A DNA stretch of 64,000 nucleotides, taken from assembly GCA_016183815.1 (NCBI GenBank), contig JACPDW010000010.1:62001-126000 (forward strand), read 5' to 3'. This DNA comes from Flavobacteriia bacterium (GTDB taxonomy: Bacteria > Bacteroidota > Bacteroidia > Flavobacteriales_D > Crocinitomicaceae). A program made the position numbers and the translations under genes. This document shows positions 53,864 to 63,895 of this stretch, piece by piece (the first letter of the stretch is position 1; the number at the start of each line of letters is the position of its first letter). Below the pieces are notes generated by a model that did not search any database, was not told the DNA's origin, and saw only the letters and a program-made list of their open reading frames with translations.

Positions 53864-56800
53864 TTATTTATTAATCAAAGTGATATATCCATGATCTGAA
53901 ATTTTTGTGTCATTTATTGTAGATATTTCATACACATAAAAATAAGTGCCCTCTGAGCATTTTTTACCGTCAGAAGTACCATCCCAATAACTGTTTGGAT
54001 TGGAATAATCATAAGGTTCATTAATTTCTTTCATTAAATTACCCCAGCGATTAAAAATTTTAAATTTAATGTCCTTAACCTTCAAACCACAAAAGTCCAA
54101 ATAGAAAACATCGTTGATGTTATCGTTATTAGGTGTAAAGACATTTGTATTGCAATCTTTTACACTTTCATAAGACTGAATATAAATCGTCTGGAAAGAA
54201 GTATCTTGACAACCAGTTTGACTGTCTATTGCAACTAATCCTATTATATAATTATTCACTTGATTAAATTCAACTGTTTGTGAACTTAGATTGTCAATAA
54301 ACACATTATCTTGACCGTTGTTAAACATCCATATATAGTTTGTTGCATTTTGTGAGTTGTTATCAAAAGTCACAGGTGAATTGATCCATAAATCAGAATT
54401 TGAATTGACATTAAAACTAGAAGTAGGTGTTTCTAAAATACAGAAATAATCGTCATAAAGAAAATTTGACGAACAAAAGTTTGCATCTGTGACAGACAAT
54501 GACAAATCATAACAACCTTCATTTTCTAATAAAATTGTTGCTTGACAATCAGAGTATGTTATATTATTTATTGTCCATAAACAAGCATTATTGATATTGT
54601 CCGTGTTCAAATTTATTTGTATTGGTCCACAATTTGATAAAGGTTCAGTAAGTAAATTTACACTTGGGTTTGGCAATATAAAAACTGTAATACTTTGAGT
54701 ATCACCATGACAAATTCCGTAATATGGTGTAATAACATAAGTTACCTCTCCAATAGCATTTGTAATAGTTTGTAAATTTTGAGAAATTGAGCTTCCAAAA
54801 CCATCAGAAAAACCCATTGCATTTACACCAGATGCAGTCCAATGGTAAATTACATCTGTAGAATCACTAGTAAAAGTAATGTTAACCATTGAATTATTAC
54901 AAATAGAGTCGTCCTCAATTAAAATAGTAAATGGTATATTGCAAAGAGTATCTAATGAGCAGTCAATAATGTCAACATTTAATTCACTAATAGTTGAACA
55001 ACCATTGTCTAAATTAATAACATTTAATTCATAATTATTGGTTTGAGCAAAAACTGTAAGTAGTTCTGTGTTTAATCCATTAGGATTACTTAAGCCAAGA
55101 GATGGAGTCCAATATATTTGATAATTTCCTTGATTTGGAAGAACATTTGCATCGATATTAAAAGTGGAAAAATCCAAACAAACTACATATTCAGGTAAAA
55201 TAATAGTTGGAGAAAGCGAGTCGCTTACAGTAACATTTACTGCTTGACTTTTTGAACAACCCTCAGAAGAAAAGACAGATAAAGTGTATTCAATATCATC
55301 ATTGATACAAGCTAATGGATTAGAAACACTTGAATTATTCAATCCTAATGTAGGATACCACAAATAAGTATAATTTGGATTAGATTCTATTCCAATATTT
55401 AAACAAGAATTAGAACAAACATAAAAATTGTTCGTTTCATCAATTTGAACTTCATTTACGGTAATAGTTAATTCATCTGAAGCACTACAATTCCCAATAG
55501 AGTTAACAAGTGTATATTCAAAAACACCTGATGAAGTTGGTGTAAACAAAGGAGCTGGAGAATTTGGATCAGATATATTTGAACTAGGAATCCATGTAAA
55601 ATTCCCATTATTGTTTATATCTCCAATTGTAATATTTCCATCTTCTAAACACATTATTCTGTCAATTCCTGCATTTCCACTAGAAACAGTTGGCACTACA
55701 ACAAGTGTGTCAGTATAGATACAATTTCTATTATCACTAGCAGTAAGGTAAAAAATTGTAGTACTCATTACATTAGTTGAAGTGTTTAGTATTTGTTCAT
55801 TTGAAACAAAATTAGAGGGTGACCAACTATAAGTTTGATAGTTTAATTGAATACCCTCTGCTAAATTTACTGGACCATCTGAAGGACAATAAGTAATATC
55901 TGGTAATGAAAAGGGATAATTGGATTGTTCTACAATCATATCATCTTCTAAAGATATTCCACAATCTCCAATTAATTCAATGTGTAAATTATATAAAATT
56001 TGATCTTGTAAATGTTGAACATTTGGTTGAGCACAATTTGTACAACTTAATCCATCAGGTGGAGACCAGGAATAGACAAGTCCATTCATTGCAGGATTTC
56101 CAATTTGTAAACCATCATCACCTAAACAAATGTACTTGTCAGCTATAGGAATTAGCGTTGGAAATTGGTCAATATATACAGTTACTGTATCTTTAACTGA
56201 ACAACCTGCATTATTAGTAATAGTATTTATAAAGGTTGTTGTGTTTGTTAAAATTACTTCAGGTAATACAGAAGTATTTGAAGTTCCATTTTGCCATGGC
56301 GAATTAGAAGGTTGCCAAGAATTAGAATAATCAGAGGTTGAATTGTTTCCTAGTTGAATTATGGAATTACTACAAGCATACCAATCTTCTGATTCTGTTA
56401 TATCAACTGTCTCAACTGTCACTTTAGGGTAAGACTTAAAAGCACATCCTGTTAATGAATCTTTCACTTTAAGATAAAAATCGTATAGTCCAATATTTGA
56501 TGGAAAAAATAATGGGTCACTTTCATTAGAGTAAAAATTCCCATTTAATTTCCATAAATAAGAATAAGCTGGAATAAAAATATTTCCAATATAAATTTGT
56601 TGCCCCAAACAAATTGTTGTATCAACAACTGGAAATACAGGGATTTGCCAAGTTGGATTATTCACTTCAATGGAATCAATACAGTTAAATAAAGGGTCTA
56701 TTAAACTCGTAACAATTACCTTATAAAATAAATGTTCAGTTGTAAGCAATGTAACTGTTTGAGTATTGTAATTAGACAAACCAGTTTGAGGATACCAAGA

Positions 56801-59800
56801 GTAAATTAAATTTTCATTTTCCTCAGTTCCTGCTATTAAATTAACTTGCCCTGTGTCGAGCAAAGTACTTGGGCATTCAGCTTCAGCTTCTACTTGTATA
56901 TCACAAAATCCATGGCAATTTCCAATTAAACAATCTCTAACAGTTACTTGATCAGAGCAAGATACACCATTGTGAGTAACGGTTAATTCAAAAATTGAAT
57001 TTTCGCCAGGAGAATCAGAAACATTGGCATAGTTTTGGTTAGTTGGCCCAAGGAATGTTGCAGGACCTGAGATTTTAGTCCACTGATACGTTTCGTTTAT
57101 GTTGGGTGTTAAATCGGGATATCCAATTGTACAAGGACCACACAGATCTAATCCAGCTATGGCTTTTATAATAGAAATTTCAATTTCATCAATATATTCA
57201 CAACCATTTTTTTCTGCCACAAGGTATTTATTTACAGGATTGCTATTATTTTCGTTTAATATTTCCATAGATGGATATGAATAAAATGTAGTAGTAGAGG
57301 TATTATAACTGGATAGGTAAGTTGTTGAATGCCATTGATAATCAAATCCATTTTCAGATGGTGTACCAATAGTCGGGTTTGTTCCATAACAAATGGTCAG
57401 GTCTTGTCCAGCAAAATTTGAATCTGTAGGACCAGAATTAACTTGAATAAAAACTGTATCTAAAGTGGTGCAAAAGTCTCCATCTGAGTTTTGTAAACTT
57501 AAGATTAAGTAATAGCTTGTTTCTGTGGGAGGATTTGCATAGGTTTGAGAACATGTTGGACAAGATAAATTTTGTGGAGGAGTCCAAGAATAACTTACAT
57601 TGGGTATTCCTTGAATGGGTAGGTCGCCAATTAAAATTTCTTCTCCATTACACACCGATCTGTCATTTCCTGCTAATGCTTTAAAAACGTGTATTACAGC
57701 TTGGTCTTTCTTAATACAACCATTAGCATCAATAACTGTTAAAGTAACAATAGAGTTTTCATGTAAGTTAAAACTAGGGTTAGCGATACTTTCCAGATTA
57801 TTATCCCAATTATAAGTATAAGGTTCTGTGCCCCCTTGTGCTGTCGGATTGCCTCCAATTGTGATGGCATCATTTGGGCAAGTATAAAAATTATTTCCTG
57901 CATCAACAGTTGGTGCTACAAACTCATTTAGAATAATGGACGAAACATCACTAATACTATAGGTTAAAGTATCTCCACAAATTATATAATAAGTTATTCT
58001 TCTATAAAATTGGTCTTGGTTTTGTACTATGGGTAAATAATCTTTTAAATATGCACCAGCTACCCTGCTCCAAGGACCATTTGAATTATTTGCTTTCTCC
58101 CAATAATATTTTAAATAAGCTTTTTGGTCAATAGCTCCAATAATATTTTGATAAATAATTGGAATTAACTCGTTTTCAATCAAGAACTTGTCGCCTTTTA
58201 TTAATTCAGGTGTACTAAATGTACATAAATTTTGAACACTAGGTGATAAAGTGTCCGTTATATTTAAATTTAAATAATTATTAGTATCAATTGAAATTTT
58301 TGAATAATTTGCTATTTCAAAAATTAAATATGGATTTTGATTCGGAGTAGTAAAAATTTGATAATTACCAAATGACCAAAAACCTGAAAAATAAATATTG
58401 TTGTCTTTTACATATAAGTTTTCATGACTTAATATTGAAGTTGAATAATTGAGATTTCCATTTAGACAAAAGTTTAAATACATTGAAAAATAACTTGATG
58501 AATCAGGCATTAAAGTATTGTTGTTTGGAGGATAATTAAAATAATCATTTGAATATAAAATAGCTGCAATATGAATACCATAATTATTGACACTTAAATT
58601 ATCAATAGTACTATTTCCTGAATAGAAGTCATTGTTTGGATAAGTATTTAATAAAACAGTTAAAACTTGATTGGATAAAGAGATGTTCTGATTAGCTTCA
58701 ATTAACGACAGGGGAATTTTTTTAAAATAACCTAGTCCGTTTAAATTTTCATCCGTTATATCACCAGAATAATAAAGATGGTTGTCAAAAAAAGTAATAT
58801 TTTTTAAAAAAGATGATTCTAATTCAAAATCATCAATTTTAGATAAATAAGTATAATTGTTTGAGCTTAAATCTAAGTCTTGTTCTGATAAGACCAATAA
58901 AAAAGGGTCATAACCAGTTGTACTTGTAACACCTACACTTGTATTGAATGGAATTGATGAATTTATATTTAATAAAATATACACTTGATTATTTAAAAAA
59001 TCATAACTCTCAAAACTATTTGATGGAATTTCTGGCAATGAAAAAGAAGCATAAGATCCTAATAAATCTAATGAAGTCTGAGTGTCTATAGTAGATTTTT
59101 TAATTTTATATAAAAAGTATTCATTATTCAAATAATCATTGACTAAAAAATGAATATTACCTTCTTTAATTTTAACTTCTTTAACATAGTCTTGATAGTT
59201 GTTAAATGAAGAAAAATAACTTGAAAAAGATTCCGAATCATTTTGAAAATTCATATCATTATTAATACAACTTGCACTTATTTTTTGAATATAAATAGAT
59301 TTTATTCCCGAAAAAAAAGTGTTATTTGAAGTATAAAGATCTGTTAAAAAAGTTTCATAGACCAAATAAACATTTCCATTTTCAATATTCATACTAGTTA
59401 TTTTATTGGATGTTAGATTCCATCCATTTATTAAAACATGTGAGTTTTCATAAGATAGAAGATAGCTAATATAATCTATTGAATTACTATTATTTTCGAT
59501 ACTTGAAGCGGAAATAAAAAGCAGAAAGTTATTATTATTATTGTGTAAATTTAAATCATTACTTACATTTAATTGTAAACCCCCACCATACATTCCAGTT
59601 AAATAAAGATTGCCTTCACTTACAGTAAATTTAGTATTAATAATCGAAATAGTACTTTGAATAGGTGTTGAATTGTTTCCAACTAAATAATTTTGTTCAA
59701 AACGAATGTTTCCTATTGTATCTCTAATAGTTAAATTTAAAAATACTTCATCGACAGAATTGTGAAATGAAATTGTGTATAATTCTTTATTATAAAAAGT

Positions 59801-59923
59801 TGATTTTTTTTCCCAAGAATAAGTGTTTTCAAGAATTTTACTAACTTCTATAAAAGGTTTTTGAGCATTTAAATAAAAAGTTAAAATACAACAAACAATA
59901 AGAAATAATCTTTTCAGTATCAT
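53864..59923 (-). CDS. Giant cysteine-rich T9SS type B secreted protein
   Basis: 2019 residues: signal peptide (ending NAQ), then about 640 residues of beta-rich, Asn/Ser-rich sequence with little Cys (probably a propeller-like head), then about 1250 residues of repeated Ig/PKD-like modules carrying paired cysteines and AGxDxxxC openers (VDAGNNFYTC, ALAGNDRSVC, FAGQDLTIC, GNAGIDRIMC). The C-terminal ~100 residues (NVFTPNNDNINDVF, IFNRWGNLMKE, YWDGTSDGK, CSEGTYFYVYEIS) form a gliding-associated type B sorting domain. It resembles SprB-like surface adhesins. It has its own promoter at 59941, and converges with the propeller gene. Confidence 0.9.
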   Translation of the reverse strand: MILKRLFLIVCCILTFYLNAQKPFIEVSKILENTYSWEKKSTFYNKELYTISFHNSVDEVFLNLTIRDTIGNIRFEQNYLVGNNSTPIQSTISIINTKFTVSEGNLYLTGMYGGGLQLNVSNDLNLHNNNNNFLLFISASSIENNSNSIDYISYLLSYENSHVLINGWNLTSNKITSMNIENGNVYLVYETFLTDLYTSNNTFFSGIKSIYIQKISASCINNDMNFQNDSESFSSYFSSFNNYQDYVKEVKIKEGNIHFLVNDYLNNEYFLYKIKKSTIDTQTSLDLLGSYASFSLPEIPSNSFESYDFLNNQVYILLNINSSIPFNTSVGVTSTTGYDPFLLVLSEQDLDLSSNNYTYLSKIDDFELESSFLKNITFFDNHLYYSGDITDENLNGLGYFKKIPLSLIEANQNISLSNQVLTVLLNTYPNNDFYSGNSTIDNLSVNNYGIHIAAILYSNDYFNYPPNNNTLMPDSSSYFSMYLNFCLNGNLNYSTSILSHENLYVKDNNIYFSGFWSFGNYQIFTTPNQNPYLIFEIANYSKISIDTNNYLNLNITDTLSPSVQNLCTFSTPELIKGDKFLIENELIPIIYQNIIGAIDQKAYLKYYWEKANNSNGPWSRVAGAYLKDYLPIVQNQDQFYRRITYYIICGDTLTYSISDVSSIILNEFVAPTVDAGNNFYTCPNDAITIGGNPTAQGGTEPYTYNWDNNLESIANPSFNLHENSIVTLTVIDANGCIKKDQAVIHVFKALAGNDRSVCNGEEILIGDLPIQGIPNVSYSWTPPQNLSCPTCSQTYANPPTETSYYLILSLQNSDGDFCTTLDTVFIQVNSGPTDSNFAGQDLTICYGTNPTIGTPSENGFDYQWHSTTYLSSYNTSTTTFYSYPSMEILNENNSNPVNKYLVAEKNGCEYIDEIEISIIKAIAGLDLCGPCTIGYPDLTPNINETYQWTKISGPATFLGPTNQNYANVSDSPGENSIFELTVTHNGVSCSDQVTVRDCLIGNCHGFCDIQVEAEAECPSTLLDTGQVNLIAGTEENENLIYSWYPQTGLSNYNTQTVTLLTTEHLFYKVIVTSLIDPLFNCIDSIEVNNPTWQIPVFPVVDTTICLGQQIYIGNIFIPAYSYLWKLNGNFYSNESDPLFFPSNIGLYDFYLKVKDSLTGCAFKSYPKVTVETVDITESEDWYACSNSIIQLGNNSTSDYSNSWQPSNSPWQNGTSNTSVLPEVILTNTTTFINTITNNAGCSVKDTVTVYIDQFPTLIPIADKYICLGDDGLQIGNPAMNGLVYSWSPPDGLSCTNCAQPNVQHLQDQILYNLHIELIGDCGISLEDDMIVEQSNYPFSLPDITYCPSDGPVNLAEGIQLNYQTYSWSPSNFVSNEQILNTSTNVMSTTIFYLTASDNRNCIYTDTLVVVPTVSSGNAGIDRIMCLEDGNITIGDINNNGNFTWIPSSNISDPNSPAPLFTPTSSGVFEYTLVNSIGNCSASDELTITVNEVQIDETNNFYVCSNSCLNIGIESNPNYTYLWYPTLGLNNSSVSNPLACINDDIEYTLSVFSSEGCSKSQAVNVTVSDSLSPTIILPEYVVCLDFSTFNIDANVLPNQGNYQIYWTPSLGLSNPNGLNTELLTVFAQTNNYELNVINLDNGCSTISELNVDIIDCSLDTLCNIPFTILIEDDSICNNSMVNITFTSDSTDVIYHWTASGVNAMGFSDGFGSSISQNLQTITNAIGEVTYVITPYYGICHGDTQSITVFILPNPSVNLLTEPLSNCGPIQINLNTDNINNACLWTINNITYSDCQATILLENEGCYDLSLSVTDANFCSSNFLYDDYFCILETPTSSFNVNSNSDLWINSPVTFDNNSQNATNYIWMFNNGQDNVFIDNLSSQTVEFNQVNNYIIGLVAIDSQTGCQDTSFQTIYIQSYESVKDCNTNVFTPNNDNINDVFYLDFCGLKVKDIKFKIFNRWGNLMKEINEPYDYSNPNSYWDGTSDGKKCSEGTYFYVYEISTINDTKISDHGYITLINK

Positions 59924-59940
59924 TAAATGGTTAATTTAAG

Positions 59941-59972
59941 CAAATTTAAAATAATTTTATGAATAAAACAAA
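59941..59972 (-). promoter_or_regulatory. Canonical promoter of the giant T9SS gene
   Basis: On the minus strand TTTG (59972-59969), a 20-base spacer, then TAAATTTG (59948-59941): a full match to the Bacteroidota consensus. The ATG at 59923 follows 17 bases later. It lies partly between the cutC stop and this gene. Confidence 0.7.
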
Positions 59973-59979
59973 TTTTTTT

Positions 59980-60660
59980 TCAAATTATTCCATTAAAAAT
60001 ACCGTTTATTTTATCTAAACTTGGTTTAAGTTTATTGTTTTTTTTCTCACAGCCTGAAAAATGAATGGATTGGGTTTTGCTTTCTTTTAATATTAACTTT
60101 ATGTTTTCTGGAGTAATTCCACCACCCAAAGCTATTTCAATTTTTTTACCAAATTTCTTCACTAAATTTTTTAACTCAAAAGTGTTTTTTTCAATAGGAA
60201 AATGTGCATTTCCAGAGGTTAAAACCCTTTCTATTCCTAAATCAATTAATTGTTCAAATGCTTTGTTTTTGTCTTTTACTAAATCTATTGCTCGATGAAA
60301 AGTGATTAGGGTTTGTGGGAAATTAGACTTTATTTCTTTTAAAAAATCGATATTGATTTCTGATTTATTGTTTAACACTCCAGTAACGATGTCAATTTTT
60401 CTATCCGTAAACGACAACACTTGTTCAATTTGTTTATAGATTAACAATTGTTCTTTTTTATCCGAACAAAAATGACCTGCTCTTGGACGAATTAAAATCC
60501 TGATTTGTTTTGTTGAAAAGTTGAGTGCAGTATTGATAAGTTTTAGTTCTGGAGTAAGACCTCCAACTTCTAAATTTCGACACAATTCAATACTGTCAAA
60601 ATGGAAATTTTCTGCTATTAAAAGGGCTTTTTTATTGGCACAACACAATTCAATTTTCAT
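59980..60660 (-). CDS. cutC: CutC family protein
   Basis: A 226-residue TIM-barrel protein of the CutC family: IELCCANKKALLIAENF near the start, LRNLEVGGLTPE-like segment (here RNLEVGGLTPELKLI), IRILIRPRAGHFCSD, and VLTSGNAHFPIE. CutC is named for copper homeostasis, though its biochemical role is uncertain. It overlaps the membrane protein gene by 11 bases, so it is the last gene of that transcript. Confidence 0.93.
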   Translation of the reverse strand: MKIELCCANKKALLIAENFHFDSIELCRNLEVGGLTPELKLINTALNFSTKQIRILIRPRAGHFCSDKKEQLLIYKQIEQVLSFTDRKIDIVTGVLNNKSEINIDFLKEIKSNFPQTLITFHRAIDLVKDKNKAFEQLIDLGIERVLTSGNAHFPIEKNTFELKNLVKKFGKKIEIALGGGITPENIKLILKESKTQSIHFSGCEKKNNKLKPSLDKINGIFNGII

Positions 60661-62203
60661 AATGCATTATTCTTTCTTTGAAGGAAAGTATCCCGATAAA
60701 AAATCCTGTAATACTAGCACCCATTTGGGTTTCTAAGGTATCTTCACTCATAAAAGAAAGTATTAATAATGTTAAGATTATAAAATAATAAATATTTTTT
60801 TTCTTAATTATATAATTGAAAAACAGTACACAAAACAACAAAAATAATCCACCTCCAATAATTCCAAACGAAGCAAAATAAGTCAAAAATTGGTTGTGCG
60901 TTCTTAACCTATTTGCCGACCATAATTTTGAATCAACAGTCTTATAATAATTATTAAACTCGTCTTCTAAATCACCCGAGGAGACACCAATCAACCAGTT
61001 ATTAGTAAATAAATGCAAGGCAACTTTAAAATACTCTATTCTTTGTCTAATTGTTTTTCCATTAGGATCATTGTCGTTCCATTCACGTTTAATGTCCTGC
61101 AAACGATTTATCATTCCATACGATTTATCAACACAACAATTGTAAATTCCTTTTTCTATGTTTTTAATGTCTTTTTTTGATAATTTTTTGAAATGTTGGG
61201 CATCTTTTTTTAGATATCCTTTAGACGACATGTATTGTAACAAAATATAATAAGTTACATACCCATTACTATTTTGAGCGTGTAAATTTTGGTCACTTAC
61301 TTTACACCATTCTTCTTCTAATTCTTTTTTACAAATGTAGGTATAAACAGGAGTACCATTTACCATCGTTTTATTAGTTGGAAAAGATTCGTATTGATTA
61401 CCTTTTATTGTTAATTCATTTGTTTTGGGATAAATTATTTTACTTTCCAATACTTTAATTTTCTGAATATAATAAAAAGTGATTGAAGTTATTAAAACCA
61501 ATAAAAACCCTAAAAAGAGTAAAACAATTTTTTTATTCCATTTAGTATGAAGGTAATAGCAAAAATAAAAAACTGCTGATATTAGGATTGAAATATAAGC
61601 ACTTATCACCTCTGAAAAGTATATATAAATTAGAAACCATAGAATTAAAAATATAAAAAAAATACGATGTTTTTTTTCATTAAAAAACATTAAATAAATG
61701 CTAACACTTACTCCAATACTCATCATTAAACCAAAACGAATATGAGAAAGAAAAATTGACATCTCTCGAAAATCTGTCTGAGAAGTATAAACAAAATAAT
61801 GAATAAAATTTATTAAAGAGCTGAGGAAGAGTCCAGATAGAAAACAATATAATACTATATGAATATGTTTTTTTTCTAAAGTTTGATTAAATAAAAACAC
61901 AAAGGGTAATGCATAAAAAGACATTTTAATATTAATGTCTTTCCAAAAAAATTCTGTATTATCTGTCCAAAAATAATTTAAAAAATGAAAGGAAATAAAA
62001 AGTAATAAAATTGAAAATGCTGCATTTGATTTAAAAGCATTCCAATATTTCTTTTTATCCCATTCTAAAAGGGTGATTAAAGACAAGTAAATTGTAGATA
62101 AAGAGAGAATTATTTTGCTAAAGGACAATCCGAATGCAAAAAAACATAAACCAATAAGCAATAATACTTGAACTTTTTCTACACTCCAATATTTGCTTAT
62201 CAT
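60650..62203 (-). CDS. O-antigen-ligase/polymerase-like membrane protein
   Basis: A 517-residue inner-membrane protein with about 10-11 hydrophobic segments and a large hydrophilic loop at about residues 245-400. It carries the Wzy_C/ligase signature around RLRTHNQFLTYFASFGIIGG, with the conserved His-Asn. It may ligate or polymerise surface polysaccharide. The neighbourhood has no other glycan genes (rfbACB lie 33 kb away), so the substrate is unknown. Starts 33 bases after the S41 protease. Confidence 0.82.
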   Translation of the reverse strand: MISKYWSVEKVQVLLLIGLCFFAFGLSFSKIILSLSTIYLSLITLLEWDKKKYWNAFKSNAAFSILLLFISFHFLNYFWTDNTEFFWKDINIKMSFYALPFVFLFNQTLEKKHIHIVLYCFLSGLFLSSLINFIHYFVYTSQTDFREMSIFLSHIRFGLMMSIGVSVSIYLMFFNEKKHRIFFIFLILWFLIYIYFSEVISAYISILISAVFYFCYYLHTKWNKKIVLLFLGFLLVLITSITFYYIQKIKVLESKIIYPKTNELTIKGNQYESFPTNKTMVNGTPVYTYICKKELEEEWCKVSDQNLHAQNSNGYVTYYILLQYMSSKGYLKKDAQHFKKLSKKDIKNIEKGIYNCCVDKSYGMINRLQDIKREWNDNDPNGKTIRQRIEYFKVALHLFTNNWLIGVSSGDLEDEFNNYYKTVDSKLWSANRLRTHNQFLTYFASFGIIGGGLFLLFCVLFFNYIIKKKNIYYFIILTLLILSFMSEDTLETQMGASITGFFIGILSFKERIMHYEN

Positions 62204-62236
62204 TGATTTAAAAATCGGTTAACTAATAAACGTACT

Positions 62237-63895
62237 TTATTTCAAAATAGTATGATAAGCATTTAAATCTTTGAATAAATCCTTGCTTTTAATAATGTAT
62301 TCATCGTGTTTAAAAGAGGCCAAAGCTCTTCCTTTTTGAAAATAATATCTAGAAACAATTTCATTTTCAAGCATTTCGATAATTTCAGGTTTAAATTTCT
62401 CTAAATCTCGTTCTTTTGAAGGTGTTACTTTTTTAAGGATAGATTCGTATTCTGTTTTAATGTCATTGTAATATTCTTCTTCTTCTACCACCTCTTTCAT
62501 TTTTTGTAACATTTCCTCGGAGGCAGTAGTATAATTAAAAGTATCTTTAACTACAATTTTTTTAAACTCATTATAATCGTTTTCAGAAAGTGAAAAAGTT
62601 TCAGCTGAGGCAATCGAAGGGTGTTTAAAATAATATTGGGTTGCAAAATCAAACATTAAATTATTACCTACTAACATAGCTGTAAATCTGTTAAAATTTC
62701 TTTCATCTATTACAACATCAGGTTCTATTCCTCTTCCATCAATCACTTTTCTTCCGTTTTGTGTTTTAAAAATTTTAATGAGTGAATCGGGAATTTCTTT
62801 TGGACGGTCGTTTACTGCTTTTTCATAATATTCTAACTTTTGCACACATCGTCCTGACGGAGTATAATATTTGGCAATGGTCATTTTTACTTTAGAACCA
62901 TATTTCAAATCGTAAGTTCGTTGAACTAATCCTTTGCCAAAGGAAGTTGTTCCAACTATTACCGCTCTATCTAAATCTTGCAAACTTCCAGCTACAATTT
63001 CACTAGCAGAAGCAGAATTTTCATCAATTAAAACAATTAAAGGAATATTTAAATCCAAAGGTTCGTCAGTGGTTTTATATACTCTATTCTCTTCAGGAAT
63101 TCGACCTTTTGTACTGACAACCAATTGACCCTTTTTTACAAAGAAATTCACAATTTTTACTGCTTCAATCAGCAATCCACCACCATTTCCTCTTAAATCA
63201 AGAATAAGTTGCTGTACGTTTTTTTGTTTTAAATCCTGATAAGATTTTTTAACCTCTGCTGATGCAGTTTGAGTAAAACTATTAAGTTTTATATATCCAA
63301 TTTTGTCGTCTAACATACCAGAAAAAGGTACATCAGGAATTTTTATCTCATCTCTTGTGATTGGAATGGTTAATTCATCTTTTTCGTTTCTTAAAAGTTT
63401 AACTTCAATACTTGACCCTTTTGGTCCTTTTAAAGCAGAGGAAACTTCATCGCTTGGTTTGTCAAACATATTTTTACCATCAATAAACAAAATTTTATCA
63501 CCCGCTAAAAGACCAGATTTTTGAGCTGGATTACCTTCGTACGGTTCAGCAATATAGGTATATTTATCTATTTTTCTTATTAAAGCACCAATTCCACCAT
63601 ACTGTCCAGTTGTCATTAATCGATAATCTTCCAGGTCTGATTCGTGAATATAAACTGTATAGGGGTCTAGTCCTTTTAACATTGCATCAATTGCATCTTT
63701 TGACATTTTACCCGGCTTGATGTCATCAACAAAATACATTTCCAAGTGTTGATAAATCATGTCCATCAACTCCATTCCTTTGATGTATTCAAATCCAGTA
63801 GATTGACTTCTTACAAAAGAAATAGGAAGGAAGGTTAAACTAAAAATAAGAGCTAATATCTTAATTTTGATTAGATTCATGAACTGTATTTTCAT
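62237..63895 (-). CDS. S41 family C-terminal processing protease
   Basis: A 552-residue periplasmic protease with a signal peptide (two ATGs, 63895 and 63880; both fit). A PDZ domain (about 85-175, GIGALIRKIDKYTYIAEPYEG) precedes the S41 catalytic domain: the LRGNGGG segment, the catalytic Ser in NSASASEIVAGSLQD, and the Lys in TTSFGKGLVQ. A C-terminal helical region follows. It cleaves periplasmic substrates near their C-terminus (CtpA/Prc type). It overlaps the end of the probable rnpA gene. Confidence 0.94.
   Translation of the reverse strand: MKIQFMNLIKIKILALIFSLTFLPISFVRSQSTGFEYIKGMELMDMIYQHLEMYFVDDIKPGKMSKDAIDAMLKGLDPYTVYIHESDLEDYRLMTTGQYGGIGALIRKIDKYTYIAEPYEGNPAQKSGLLAGDKILFIDGKNMFDKPSDEVSSALKGPKGSSIEVKLLRNEKDELTIPITRDEIKIPDVPFSGMLDDKIGYIKLNSFTQTASAEVKKSYQDLKQKNVQQLILDLRGNGGGLLIEAVKIVNFFVKKGQLVVSTKGRIPEENRVYKTTDEPLDLNIPLIVLIDENSASASEIVAGSLQDLDRAVIVGTTSFGKGLVQRTYDLKYGSKVKMTIAKYYTPSGRCVQKLEYYEKAVNDRPKEIPDSLIKIFKTQNGRKVIDGRGIEPDVVIDERNFNRFTAMLVGNNLMFDFATQYYFKHPSIASAETFSLSENDYNEFKKIVVKDTFNYTTASEEMLQKMKEVVEEEEYYNDIKTEYESILKKVTPSKERDLEKFKPEIIEMLENEIVSRYYFQKGRALASFKHDEYIIKSKDLFKDLNAYHTILK

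Noticed and set aside
57099-57284. Several short plus-strand ORFs inside the giant gene (55.9-57.8 kb)
   Set aside because: All mirror the repeated modules of the minus-strand gene and share no domain or promoter.
53864-59923. Tandem repeats read as a CRISPR or DNA satellite
   Set aside because: The repeats are protein-level modules of about 90-100 residues with diverged DNA; there are no identical short repeats or uniform spacers.
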